Shown here: positions 1 to 7,759 of the stretch, one piece after another
How the letters are laid out: every line of letters begins with the position of its first letter
Numbering within the stretch: position 1 is the first letter of the stretch
NCBI GenBank assembly: GCA_021796535.1
Contig: JAKABW010000009.1
Coordinates: 28,531-92,530, forward strand
DNA: 64,000 nt
Direction of reading: 5' to 3'
Origin: Actinomycetes bacterium
GTDB lineage: Bacteria; Actinomycetota; Acidimicrobiia; Acidimicrobiales; Bog-793
Program-made: the position numbers and the translations under genes
Notes under the pieces: model-generated
Seen by the model: only the letters and a program-made list of their open reading frames with translations
Told to the model about the DNA's origin: nothing
Databases searched by the model: none

Positions 1-245
1 GCACGTATCCGGTATTTGCCAAGTACAGATACCAGGTTATGCACGGTACAAATCCCAATGGATCACATTACTCCGACCCGGTCCAATTCGTTTCCTATTT
101 CGACGGGGGAGAAGCCGTGCATTACATGCCGCGGGCATATTACGGAATTCCGCAAAGCTTGGGCTGCGTGGAATTGCCGTTTTCTACGGCGTCACAGGTT
201 TGGCCGTGGCTTGCCTACGGAACACTGGTGACCATTATCAACTGA
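1..245 (+). CDS. L,D-transpeptidase (YkuD), C-terminal part only
   Basis: This is the 3' end of a gene cut by the window start; the reading frame is open from base 3 to the TGA at 243-245. The visible 80 residues include MHGTN, a following Ser-His (SHYSDP) and SLGCVELP. In YkuD-type L,D-transpeptidases the catalytic cysteine sits in an S-x-G-C-x-x-L/M-P motif preceded by a conserved histidine, and both elements are present. The family forms 3-3 cross-links in peptidoglycan outside the membrane. The signal peptide or anchor and the first part of the catalytic domain lie outside the window. It converges on dnaB with a 13-base gap. Confidence 0.85.
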   Translation, partial: TYPVFAKYRYQVMHGTNPNGSHYSDPVQFVSYFDGGEAVHYMPRAYYGIPQSLGCVELPFSTASQVWPWLAYGTLVTIIN

Positions 246-258
246 CTCTGCGTCAAAA

Positions 259-1608
259 TTATATTTTCGCTATATTGCCAAACCGCGCATGGTTGGGAGC
301 GAAGGAAAGCTCCACGACACCCGTCGGGCCGTTTCTGTGTTTGGCTATGATAACCTCCGCCGTGCCTTTATCGACCGAGTCGGCATGATACACTTCATCG
401 CGATAGATAAACATCACGACATCGGCATCCTGCTCGATTGCGCCGGATTCCCTCAGGTCGGACAACATGGGACGTTTGTCGGTTCTCGCTTCCAAGTTTC
501 TTGAAAGCTGACTCAAAGCCACTACCGGAATATTTAGCTCACGGGCCAATATCTTCAAGCCTCTGCTGATCTCGGATATTTCCACTTGCCTGTTTTCTGC
601 GTTATTTCTCCCCGTCATCAACTGCAGGTAGTCGACTATCACCAGCGAAAGATCCGTCCTTGATTTGATTCTTCTGGCCTTTGCCCTGATATCCATTATC
701 GTCACATTGGGGTTGTCGTCTATATACAGCGGGGCGTCGCTCAAGCGTCCTATCGCCTGATTAATTTTTCCGAAATCGTCTTGCGTTAAACGCCCGCTTC
801 GCATTCGGCCCGCATCAACCCTTGCTTCGGCGGCCAGCACTCTCTGTGCTATTTCCAAATGACTCATTTCCAGCGAAAAAAACAAAACCTTTTCGCCGTG
901 TATGGCTGCATGGGCGGCTATGCCGAGCGCAAAAGCCGTTTTGCCCATAGAGGGCCTCGCTCCGACAACAACCAAGTTGGAGGACTGTAAACCGGCCAAA
1001 TGCTCATCCAAATCGACATAACCGCTCGGTATGCCGGTAATGCCTTCGGTCCTGCCGGCCAATTCTTCCAGCCTGTCCAAACTGCGGCTCAGCAGTTCGT
1101 TTAAGTCGACTATCGTATCCGTTGAACGCCTCTCGGCCACGTTAAAAACCAACGATTCGGCTTTGTCAAGCGCTTCCGTCACGTCGGTGGGCAGGCTGTA
1201 GCCTATATCGGCAATTTCATTGGCCACGCCTATAAGCTTCCGCAACAAAGCGTTCTCTTCTACAATTTTGGCGTAATAAGGTGCCGAAGAAATGGCCGGC
1301 ACCGCCGCCTGTAAGGAGATGACCTCGGCTTGTCCTCCGGCTTCTTCCAATAAATTATTGCGCCGCAACTCTTCCGCAACCGTTATGGCGTCAGCCGGAT
1401 CTCCTTTGGCATAAAGGGATGTGATGGCTTCAAAAACAAGTTTGTGAGAAGGCTTGTAGAAATCGGATGCGCCACACATTTCCAATGCGGCCGCCGTTGC
1501 GTCCCTCGACAACAGCATTGCCCCCAGAAGAGACTCTTCCGCATCCAAGTTATACGGCGGAATCCTTGGCGCAGCAGGATCGGATTTTCCCATGTCATCG
1601 GATCTCAT
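259..1608 (-). CDS. dnaB: Replicative DNA helicase DnaB
   Basis: Hexameric helicase that unwinds DNA at the replication fork. In the longest reading (ATG at 1635, 458 residues) an N-terminal DnaB_N helical domain (about 30-130) is followed by a RecA-like domain with Walker A GARPSMGKT (about 225-233) and Walker B LSLVIVDYLQL. I prefer the ATG at 1608 (449 residues), because AAGGA lies seven bases upstream of it and no Shine-Dalgarno precedes the ATG at 1635. No intein is present; the Walker A region is uninterrupted. It is the last gene of the rpsF-ssb-rpsR-rplI-dnaB run, 146 bases after rplI. Confidence 0.96.
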   Translation of the reverse strand: MRSDDMGKSDPAAPRIPPYNLDAEESLLGAMLLSRDATAAALEMCGASDFYKPSHKLVFEAITSLYAKGDPADAITVAEELRRNNLLEEAGGQAEVISLQAAVPAISSAPYYAKIVEENALLRKLIGVANEIADIGYSLPTDVTEALDKAESLVFNVAERRSTDTIVDLNELLSRSLDRLEELAGRTEGITGIPSGYVDLDEHLAGLQSSNLVVVGARPSMGKTAFALGIAAHAAIHGEKVLFFSLEMSHLEIAQRVLAAEARVDAGRMRSGRLTQDDFGKINQAIGRLSDAPLYIDDNPNVTIMDIRAKARRIKSRTDLSLVIVDYLQLMTGRNNAENRQVEISEISRGLKILARELNIPVVALSQLSRNLEARTDKRPMLSDLRESGAIEQDADVVMFIYRDEVYHADSVDKGTAEVIIAKHRNGPTGVVELSFAPNHARFGNIAKI

Positions 1609-1781
1609 TGGAGATTCCTTATATGATTGAGGCATAGAGATAATCTTATAGGCCTTTGGGCTTCCGAAAATGGGTTCAAAGGCCTATTAATTATTCCCCG
1701 TACGAAGAACCGGAGTTCTTTGCCTATAAAGTGAACAGAGGAGCCTCTTTGCTCTATAAATTTTATGACAGGAACAAAACT

Positions 1782-2228
1782 TTATTCCGACTCCACGTTG
1801 ACCGTAATCGGGAATTCCACGTCTGTGTGGAGACGTACCGTTATCCGATGTGTCCCCAACGACTTGATCGGCTCCGAAGGGAGCACTTTATGCCTGTCGA
1901 TGTCTATGCCTGTCTGCTGTAAAACAGCCTGCAGGATATCGTGGTGCGTAACCGATCCGAACAAACGCCCTTCCGTACCGGAACGCGCCTGTATCGCGAT
2001 TATTTTCGGCACCAATTGCTGGGCAACGACTTCCGCCGCTTCCCTGTCTTTGTGATCCTTCAAATCCCTGCTTTTCCGCATGGCGGCTGCCTGTGCGGTA
2101 ATGCCTGCGGTGGCCTTTAAAGCGGTCTTATGAGGCAACAAATAATTTCTGGCATATCCGTCGGGAACATCCACGATATCCCCGCGCTTGCCGATACCCG
2201 ACATGTCTTTACGCAAAACTACTTTCAT
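1782..2228 (-). CDS. rplI: 50S ribosomal protein L9
   Basis: 148-residue large-subunit protein. The N-terminal RNA-binding domain starts [13 protein letters not shown] and contains the hallmark [14 protein letters not shown] charged connecting helix with [15 protein letters not shown] and a C-terminal globular domain ending in an acidic segment follow. Length matches the family. The start ATG overlaps the rpsR stop as ATGA, indicating translational coupling. It lies in the conserved order rpsF-ssb-rpsR-rplI. Confidence 0.97.
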   Translation of the reverse strand: MKVVLRKDMSGIGKRGDIVDVPDGYARNYLLPHKTALKATAGITAQAAAMRKSRDLKDHKDREAAEVVAQQLVPKIIAIQARSGTEGRLFGSVTHHDILQAVLQQTGIDIDRHKVLPSEPIKSLGTHRITVRLHTDVEFPITVNVESE

Positions 2229-2650
2229 TCTTCATCACCCGCGGAATCAGCTTCGGCCGTAACCAAAGTCAACAACTCTTCCATTTCTCCTTCGGCTTCT
2301 TCATTTTCTGCCGGAGCCCATCTGTCAACGTTTTCTTCTCTCGAAGGCCTGTTGCCGGAACGTTCGTTGGTCGTTCGCTGCGTATAAGGCAGCAGGGCCA
2401 ACTCCCTGGAAAGCTTGATCGCCATTGCCACGTCGCGTTGGTGCTGGGTACAGTTTCCCGAAACGCGCCTGGAACGTATTTTCCCTCTGTCTGATATAAA
2501 CTTGCGCAACACATTAACCGCTTTGTAGTCTATGTGGTTGATGTCCCCCCGGCAGAAGGCACAAACCTTTTTGCGGATTTTACGGGTACTTTCTTTTGGT
2601 GCCCGCTTCGTAGCCGTACTGCTACGGTCTCTGTCATTATTTCTTGCCAC
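2225..2650 (-). CDS. rpsR: 30S ribosomal protein S18 with long acidic C-terminal extension
   Basis: The S18 core spans about residues 20-92: KVCAFCRGD, then [19 protein letters not shown] and [12 protein letters not shown]. Cysteines at CAFC and GNC are the usual Zn-type S18 cysteines. The start is GTG, two bases after the ssb stop. At 141 residues it is much longer than the usual 75-90: about 45 extra residues after [12 protein letters not shown] are strongly acidic ([13 protein letters not shown] type). The extension ends exactly at the ATGA overlap with rplI, so it is not a frameshift artefact. Its role is unknown. Confidence 0.95.
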   Translation of the reverse strand: MARNNDRDRSSTATKRAPKESTRKIRKKVCAFCRGDINHIDYKAVNVLRKFISDRGKIRSRRVSGNCTQHQRDVAMAIKLSRELALLPYTQRTTNERSGNRPSREENVDRWAPAENEEAEGEMEELLTLVTAEADSAGDEE

Positions 2651-2652
2651 TT

Positions 2653-3117
2653 TTAAAACGGCTCCTCTTCTTCAGTGTAAGGCGGGGGTTCGGACTCAGG
2701 CCTGTACTTACTTTCCGCTTGTCCGGCGGAGGCATAGTCCCCTCCCGTACCCCTTCTTTCATTTCTAACAATTTGGCAGGTTGCCCAACGTAAACTCGGT
2801 CCGAGTTCATCGGCTATAACCTCCACCCTTGATCGCTTTTCTCCCTCGGGTGTCTCCCAGCTGCGCTGCTCAAGTCTGCCTGTCACAATCACTCGCGCAC
2901 CCCTGGAAAGTGTTTCGCTGACGTTTTCCGCCATTTCACGCCAGCAAACAATGTCGAAAAAAGACGCTGCTTCTTCCCACTCCTGTGTCTGGCGGTTTTG
3001 CCAACGTCTGTTGACCGCCAAACCAAAGGTTGCCGTAGCCTGACCGTTTGGGGTAAATCTAAGTTCCGGATCCCTCGTAACGTTACCGACCAAAACAACA
3101 GTGTTACCGTTTGTCAT
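2653..3117 (-). CDS. ssb: Single-stranded DNA-binding protein
   Basis: 154 residues. The N-terminal OB fold begins [22 protein letters not shown] and carries [10 protein letters not shown] and [14 protein letters not shown], typical of bacterial SSB. The C-terminal half is a flexible linker ending EEEEPF, an acidic tip equivalent to the DDDIPF tail that recruits replication and repair partners. GGGG lies five bases before the ATG. It sits between rpsF and rpsR, the standard actinobacterial position, and is probably co-transcribed with them. Confidence 0.97.
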   Translation of the reverse strand: MTNGNTVVLVGNVTRDPELRFTPNGQATATFGLAVNRRWQNRQTQEWEEAASFFDIVCWREMAENVSETLSRGARVIVTGRLEQRSWETPEGEKRSRVEVIADELGPSLRWATCQIVRNERRGTGGDYASAGQAESKYRPESEPPPYTEEEEPF

Positions 3118-3145
3118 TGCAACCCCTTTGCTTTCTTATGTTTGT

Positions 3146-3490
3146 TTAGCTGTTGGACGTTTCCGGGGCTTTTTTACCCCTGGCTTTAGTCTGTAAGCTT
3201 TTGTTTTCCGGCTGTTTTACTATTCTGTGACGAATAACCGCATCGGAAAGACCGAGCATTCTGTCTACTTCCGCTACCAATGGCGGGTCAGCCGTAAACT
3301 CGATGAAAACGTAAACACCTTCTGTTTGGTGGTTGATTTCGTAAGCGAACTGCTTGCGTCCCCAAGTATCGATGTGGCCTGTCGTGCCACCTTTTTCTTT
3401 TATCAGTTCTGAGATACGATCAATGAAGGCTTTTACTTCATCCTCGCTTAACGATACGTTAAAAATAGTTGCAATTTCGTAAGGCCGCAC
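3146..3490 (-). CDS. rpsF: 30S ribosomal protein S6
   Basis: S6 small-subunit protein that pairs with S18 on 16S rRNA. The sequence starts (V/M)RPYEIATIFNVSLSED and contains WGRKQFAYEINHQTEGVY, VEVDRMLGLSD-like and RHRIVK segments. The GTG at 3490 (114 residues) is chosen because AGGAGG lies eight bases upstream. A longer in-frame ATG at 3520 would put that Shine-Dalgarno inside the gene and add ten non-conserved residues. First gene of the ssb-rpsR-rplI-dnaB run. Confidence 0.95.
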   Translation of the reverse strand: MRPYEIATIFNVSLSEDEVKAFIDRISELIKEKGGTTGHIDTWGRKQFAYEINHQTEGVYVFIEFTADPPLVAEVDRMLGLSDAVIRHRIVKQPENKSLQTKARGKKAPETSNS

Positions 3491-3563
3491 TGGGCATTCC
3501 TCCTCTGGACCCTTAAACATTTAAGGGACCCCTTTTTATCGGGGCAGGTTAAACTTTAGGGAC

Positions 3564-3569
3564 ATTATA
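3564..3569 (-). promoter_or_regulatory. Candidate -10 element for the rpsF operon
   Basis: On the minus strand this hexamer reads TATAAT, about 75 bases upstream of the rpsF GTG. No good -35 is visible at 16-18 bases. Between it and the gene, a short inverted repeat (CCCTTAAA/TTTAAGGG, 3510-3527) could form a leader hairpin just before the Shine-Dalgarno. I could not match it to the known S6:S18-binding leader motif. Confidence 0.4.
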
Positions 3570-3678
3570 GCTTGAATTTATGTTGGCTGACTAAAAACAT
3601 ACAAAAACGTACACGTAATATTTAGCAGGAATTTATAGGTTCTGCATACCGTTTAACAATACGACTGAGACGATGCCC

Positions 3679-4110
3679 TCAAGATTTACGGGGCAGTCTC
3701 TTTTTATGTTTCAACGCGGCGCCTTCAAAAGTTCGCATGAGGAAATTCCAATTACAGCAGGTGCAGACTTCGACTTCATAAAAACTTGCATCGGGCCTTT
3801 TGTTCATCATGGACAACAGCTCAAAACCGGGAGCCAAGGGTTTACCGTTGCGGGGCAGCTGTGAGCCGAATACAAAGTAGACCAAAACCAACGTAGCATC
3901 CTTGCAAATAGGGCAACCGTCGTCCGTCGCCTGTCCTATATTGCTTGCCACTCTCAATAACTCCGGCTGAGCGTCACAGATATCGGCCTGAGCCACCCTC
4001 CCTTTTTCAAAGTCGCGTATCAGAATTTCTCTGGTCAACCTGTATTCGATCCAGGAAGCATTCGCGGCCGCTGCTTTGTCCGTAAATGACTTGCCGGATG
4101 CTTTTTCCAT
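3679..4110 (-). CDS. DUF5318 family zinc-ribbon-like protein
   Basis: 143-residue soluble protein of a family restricted to actinobacteria; function unknown. Recognised from the ordered motifs DICDAQPELLRVASNIG, CPIC, VLVYFVFGSQLP and YEVEVCTCCNWNFLMRT. Two Cys pairs (CPIC and CTCC, about 40 residues apart) are arranged as a probable zinc ribbon. It is transcribed away from the padR gene and stands alone upstream of the rpsF operon. In other actinobacteria it is also found near the ino1/ribosomal-protein cluster. No catalytic motif is visible. Confidence 0.8.
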   Translation of the reverse strand: MEKASGKSFTDKAAAANASWIEYRLTREILIRDFEKGRVAQADICDAQPELLRVASNIGQATDDGCPICKDATLVLVYFVFGSQLPRNGKPLAPGFELLSMMNKRPDASFYEVEVCTCCNWNFLMRTFEGAALKHKKRLPRKS

Positions 4111-4226
4111 ATCTAAAAAGGGTACCTGAGATTTTGCCTAAAACGGTCATCATCAAATAAAAATCTTGGAAACCTTGTCCGTCGGCAAAATCCGCAATCC
4201 GGGGTTTATTAATTTAATTTTTAGAT

Positions 4227-4241
4227 ATATCGATACGATAT
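4227..4241. promoter_or_regulatory. Palindromic candidate operator for PadR
   Basis: ATATCGATACGATAT is a perfect 6-bp inverted repeat around a 3-base centre. It directly abuts the putative -35 of the padR promoter. PadR regulators are commonly autoregulated through short AT-rich dyads overlapping their own promoter, so this is a natural operator candidate. Binding is inferred from position and symmetry only. Confidence 0.5.
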
Positions 4242-4242
4242 G

Positions 4243-4269
4243 TTGTCAAGACAGAATTTACGCTATACT
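4243..4269 (+). promoter_or_regulatory. Candidate padR promoter giving a leaderless transcript
   Basis: TTGTCA (4243-4248) and TATACT (4264-4269) are separated by 15 bases, slightly short for a sigma-70 type promoter. The -10 ends seven bases before the ATG at 4277, so initiation at the usual distance would fall on or next to the start codon. No Shine-Dalgarno precedes that ATG. Leaderless mRNAs are common in actinobacteria. Confidence 0.45.
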
Positions 4270-4276
4270 GGTCACC

Positions 4277-5044
4277 ATGATCGAGCTTGCCATACTTGGA
4301 CTCCTGAAAGAAGGACCCATGCACGGTTATGATCTGAGAAAGCGTTTAAAAAATGACTTCGGGCCTCTGGCAAATATCTCCTACGGCTCTTTATACCCTG
4401 CCCTGGAAAGGCTGGAAAAAGCCGGTGCCATTACCCAGGTCGGACGTACCGGTCAAAATATAACGGCTCCGGTTTTCACAACCGGATCTTTGGAAGGCGA
4501 AAGAGCTTCCTTTATGGCAAAAAGGGCCACGGCTAAAGCCGTAGCCGCCATCAGCGGTCACAGCACGAGGGCAAAAAAGGTCTTCACCATAACGGAAAAG
4601 GGTGACTTATTGTTCGAAGAGTTGCTCGAGGATCCGGTCAGCCGTGACGATCCGAGGGGATTTAATTTGCGTTTGGGATTTGCCAAACACCTGAGTCCGA
4701 CCGCCCGAATCAGAATGCTTGAACGCAGACGCCTGCAATTGATAGACAGGTTTGAAACCAGCAAGAAGAGCCTGGGCCAACCCCATCGCTTATTGGACGA
4801 ATACGAACTTGCCATCGCAAAACACTCTTTGGAAATTGTGGCATTGGATCTTCAGTGGGTTGAATCTCTGCTGGAAAAAGAAAACCTGCGGAATACCTCA
4901 AATTCGAACCCGGTCGGCAAAAGCAACACCGCTCCCGGTGAAACCGCACCTATTGAAGATATCCGAGCCGCCGACAAAGTTGTCAGTGTAAAAAAAGTAA
5001 ATCAAGAAGCATCTTTTCACCCGCAGGTAGAAACACCTGTTTAA
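4277..5044 (+). CDS. PadR-family transcriptional regulator
   Basis: 255 residues from the ATG at 4277. The winged-helix N-terminus reads [20 protein letters not shown], followed by [17 protein letters not shown], both diagnostic for PadR. The wing carries a roughly 45-residue insert ([12 protein letters not shown]... to [10 protein letters not shown]), as in the actinobacterial subgroup beside ino1. A helical C-terminal dimerisation region ([15 protein letters not shown]) and a hydrophilic tail follow. The frame is open 37 codons further upstream, but that part is not PadR-like and the promoter lies within it. It is 22 bases upstream of ino1 and co-directional, so it probably controls itself and ino1. 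Confidence 0.9.
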   Translation: MIELAILGLLKEGPMHGYDLRKRLKNDFGPLANISYGSLYPALERLEKAGAITQVGRTGQNITAPVFTTGSLEGERASFMAKRATAKAVAAISGHSTRAKKVFTITEKGDLLFEELLEDPVSRDDPRGFNLRLGFAKHLSPTARIRMLERRRLQLIDRFETSKKSLGQPHRLLDEYELAIAKHSLEIVALDLQWVESLLEKENLRNTSNSNPVGKSNTAPGETAPIEDIRAADKVVSVKKVNQEASFHPQVETPV

Positions 5045-5066
5045 AGGAGCACCAAGAAAGGAAAGC

Positions 5067-6152
5067 ATGGAAACAAACCAGAAAAAAATAAAGGTTGCGA
5101 TAGCCGGTGTCGGAAACTGCGCCAGCGCACTCATCCAGGGGGTTCACTACTACCAGAACGCCAACGCCGACGAGCAAGTACCGGGTCTTATGAATGTGGT
5201 ATTGGGCAATTACCACGTCTCCGACATTGAATTCGTCGCCGCTTTTGATGTCGATTCGACAAAAGTAGGCGTGGATCTCTCGAAAGCCATCTCTGCCGGT
5301 GAAAACAACACTATTCGCTTCAGTGACGTACCGGAACTGTCGGTGGACGTCAAGAGGGGACCCACCCTGGACGGTTTGGGCAAGTACTACTCACAAACGA
5401 TTGAGGAGTCTCCGGTGGAGCCCGTCGATGTGGCCGAAGTTTTGCGAGAAACACAGGCGGACGTATTGGTGGCATACCTGCCCGTCGGTTCCGAAAACGC
5501 ACAAAAGTATTACGCCCAGGCTGCCTTGGACGCAAAAGTTGCTTTTGTAAATGCGATACCGGTGTTTATAGCAAGCGACCCGGTTTGGGCAAAGAAATTT
5601 ACCGACGCCAATGTCCCGATCATAGGGGACGACATCAAAAGCCAAGTGGGTGCCACTATCCTTCACAGAATTTTGGCAAGACTCTTTGAAGACCGCGGTA
5701 CGGTGCTGGACCGCACTTACCAGCTGAACGTGGGCGGCAATATGGACTTCATGAATATGCTGGAAAGAGAGCGTTTGGAGTCCAAGAAAATATCCAAGAC
5801 TCAGGCCGTCACCAGCCAGGTGGATCACGAACTGAAAGCCAAAGATGTTCACATCGGTCCTTCGGATCACGTGCCTTGGCTGGAAGACAGAAAATGGGCT
5901 TACATCAGAATGGAGGGACGCAACTTCGGCGACGTGCCTCTGAATGTGGAAGTCAAGCTCGAAGTATGGGACTCTCCGAACTCAGCCGGAGTTATTATAG
6001 ATGCCGTACGCTGCGCAAAAATAGCTTTGGACAGAAAAATAGGCGGTCCGCTCACCGGCCCTTCCGCTTATTTTATGAAATCTCCGCCCGTACAGTACCA
6101 CGACGACATAGCGAGACAAATGGTTCAGGATTTCGCCAACGGCACAGACTGA
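5067..6152 (+). CDS. ino1: Inositol-3-phosphate synthase
   Basis: Converts glucose-6-phosphate to 1L-myo-inositol 1-phosphate using NAD+, the first step toward phosphatidylinositol and mycothiol in actinobacteria. 361 residues, the usual size of the actinobacterial enzyme. Visible features are the Rossmann motif [17 protein letters not shown], the C-terminal lobe with [15 protein letters not shown], and the active-site segment [18 protein letters not shown] precedes the ATG. It lies directly behind padR and ends at a strong terminator, forming a two-gene unit. Confidence 0.96.
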   Translation: METNQKKIKVAIAGVGNCASALIQGVHYYQNANADEQVPGLMNVVLGNYHVSDIEFVAAFDVDSTKVGVDLSKAISAGENNTIRFSDVPELSVDVKRGPTLDGLGKYYSQTIEESPVEPVDVAEVLRETQADVLVAYLPVGSENAQKYYAQAALDAKVAFVNAIPVFIASDPVWAKKFTDANVPIIGDDIKSQVGATILHRILARLFEDRGTVLDRTYQLNVGGNMDFMNMLERERLESKKISKTQAVTSQVDHELKAKDVHIGPSDHVPWLEDRKWAYIRMEGRNFGDVPLNVEVKLEVWDSPNSAGVIIDAVRCAKIALDRKIGGPLTGPSAYFMKSPPVQYHDDIARQMVQDFANGTD

Positions 6153-6165
6153 ATTGCCGTAACGG

Positions 6166-6206
6166 CGGGGCGGGAACACTGATAAAGGTTCCCGCCCCGT
6201 TTTTTT
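6166..6206 (+). terminator. Rho-independent terminator of padR-ino1
   Basis: A perfect 12-bp GC-rich stem (CGGGGCGGGAAC pairing with GTTCCCGCCCCG) around a 10-base loop is followed by seven T. It begins 13 bases after the ino1 stop. Confidence 0.92.
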
Positions 6207-6214
6207 GAAACCGT

Positions 6215-7621
6215 CTACTTCCCGGTCGTCTGATTGAGTAGATACCAGCTTTTCAACCTGGCTCTTACCTCATCTTTGCCAAGAATTCCTTCGTCCAAAC
6301 GTATCTCCAACAAATAAGACAGGGCTTTGCCCACCATGGGACCGGGGGTAAGATTCAACTCTGCCATCACTTCCAAACCGTCCAATTCCGGTCTGATGGC
6401 ATCCAATTCTTCCTTGGCTCTCAACTCTTTATAGCGTTCTTCAAACCCGTCGATACTGGCCATGAGCGCGTCCGCTTTGGCTTTGTTGCGGGTTGTACAG
6501 TCAGCTCTGGTCAGTGCATTGAGTTTTTCCAACAGGTCGCCGGCGTCGCGTGCATACCTGCGGATTGCCGACTCCGTCCAACCCATTTTATAGGTATGAA
6601 ATCTCAGATGCAGGGCTATCAGCTTATAGACCTGTTCGATCTGATCACCGGAATATCTAAGGGCTTCCAGACGCTTCCTGGCCATTTTTGCCCCGACGAT
6701 ATCGTGATGATGGAAACTGACTCCGCTTTTCGAAATAGACCTGGTTTTCGGTTTGCCTATATCGTGAAGCAGTGCCGCCATCCGTAAAATTAAATCCGGA
6801 GGGGTTTTCGCCACAACGGCAACAGTGTGTTCCAACACGTCTTTGTGTCTGTGAATGGGATCCTGCTCCAAAGACAAAGCCGGCAATTCGGGCAGGAAAA
6901 CTTCCGCCAATTTGTTGTTCAACAAAAACCAAAGCCCGGATTGCGGCTCCGGCAACATGAGAAGCAGGTTGAATTCGTCCCTTATCCTTTCGGCGGAAAC
7001 TATCTTGAGCCTTTCGCTCATGCTTTGTACCGCCTCGAGAAGATCGGGAACCGGAGTCAGGTTATAACCGCAGGAAAATCTGGCGGCGCGTAACATCCGC
7101 AGCGGGTCGTCGGAAAAAGATTCTCTGGGCTCAATGGGAGTTTTCAGTATCTTGTTCTGCAATAAGTCTTCCAGCCCGCCGAAAGGATCTATAAGTTTTA
7201 TTTCCGGCAATTTGATGGCCATGGCATTGACCGTAAAGTCGCGCCTGGCCAAATCCTTTTCTATGTCCTTGCCGAATACCACCTCGGGATGACGGGAAAG
7301 CGAAGAGTAGGCATCGCTGCGGTGAGTGGTTATCTCGAACTTCTGACCGTTGTAAAGAGCGCCTATGGTACCAAACTGTTTGCCCTGTGCCCAAGTGGCA
7401 TCGGCAAACCTGCTCAAAATCTTCTCTGTCTCATCCGGTTTGGCATCGGTGGTCAGGTCGATATCTATTATTGAAGAACCCTCTTTATAGGGACGGGGAA
7501 CAAAGCCGTCCCTGACGGAACCGCCCACGATATAGATGTCGTAGCCGGCTGTGCTGAATTGTTCAGCCAAGAACAGTGTTTTATTGATAACCGATTCAAA
7601 ATTTTTAGGGATCACATTCAC
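6215..7621 (-). CDS. cca: CCA tRNA nucleotidyltransferase with HD domain
   Basis: Adds or repairs the 3' CCA end of tRNAs; three of the four tRNA genes here do not encode CCA. 468 residues. The class II nucleotidyltransferase core (about 30-160) has YIVGGSVRDGF, the metal-binding IDIDLTTDA and RRDFTVNAMA. The RNA-binding head (DPLRMLRAARFS) follows, then an HD domain (HDIGKPKTR, residues 300-320). It is convergent with ino1. In mycobacteria the equivalent gene (pcnA, Rv3907c) has the same neighbours. Confidence 0.94.
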   Translation of the reverse strand: MNVIPKNFESVINKTLFLAEQFSTAGYDIYIVGGSVRDGFVPRPYKEGSSIIDIDLTTDAKPDETEKILSRFADATWAQGKQFGTIGALYNGQKFEITTHRSDAYSSLSRHPEVVFGKDIEKDLARRDFTVNAMAIKLPEIKLIDPFGGLEDLLQNKILKTPIEPRESFSDDPLRMLRAARFSCGYNLTPVPDLLEAVQSMSERLKIVSAERIRDEFNLLLMLPEPQSGLWFLLNNKLAEVFLPELPALSLEQDPIHRHKDVLEHTVAVVAKTPPDLILRMAALLHDIGKPKTRSISKSGVSFHHHDIVGAKMARKRLEALRYSGDQIEQVYKLIALHLRFHTYKMGWTESAIRRYARDAGDLLEKLNALTRADCTTRNKAKADALMASIDGFEERYKELRAKEELDAIRPELDGLEVMAELNLTPGPMVGKALSYLLEIRLDEGILGKDEVRARLKSWYLLNQTTGK

Positions 7622-7759
7622 AAAAGTACCTAAACATTAAAATAATGCCGGCAGTTGCCGCAACGCCGCCAATTCACTCTATAACCTGAGAATCCGATCA
7701 TATCGAAGTTTGGGGCTGCGGTTCCGCCTGTTTTGCAAGAGAGAACAATTTAGCGGCCC

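Noticed and set aside
1656..1922. 88-codon plus-strand frame between dnaB and rplI
   Set aside because: Half of it is antisense to rplI and it has no Shine-Dalgarno.
3510..3527. Hairpin before rpsF as an S6:S18 autoregulatory leader
   Set aside because: The loop is only two bases and I could not find the expected CCG bulge features; kept only as a remark.
4166..4276. 37-codon upstream extension of padR
   Set aside because: It contains the promoter and dyad, and the PadR family begins at the [10 protein letters not shown] residues.
5391..5870. 159-codon minus-strand frame inside ino1
   Set aside because: Antisense shadow of a well-conserved enzyme.
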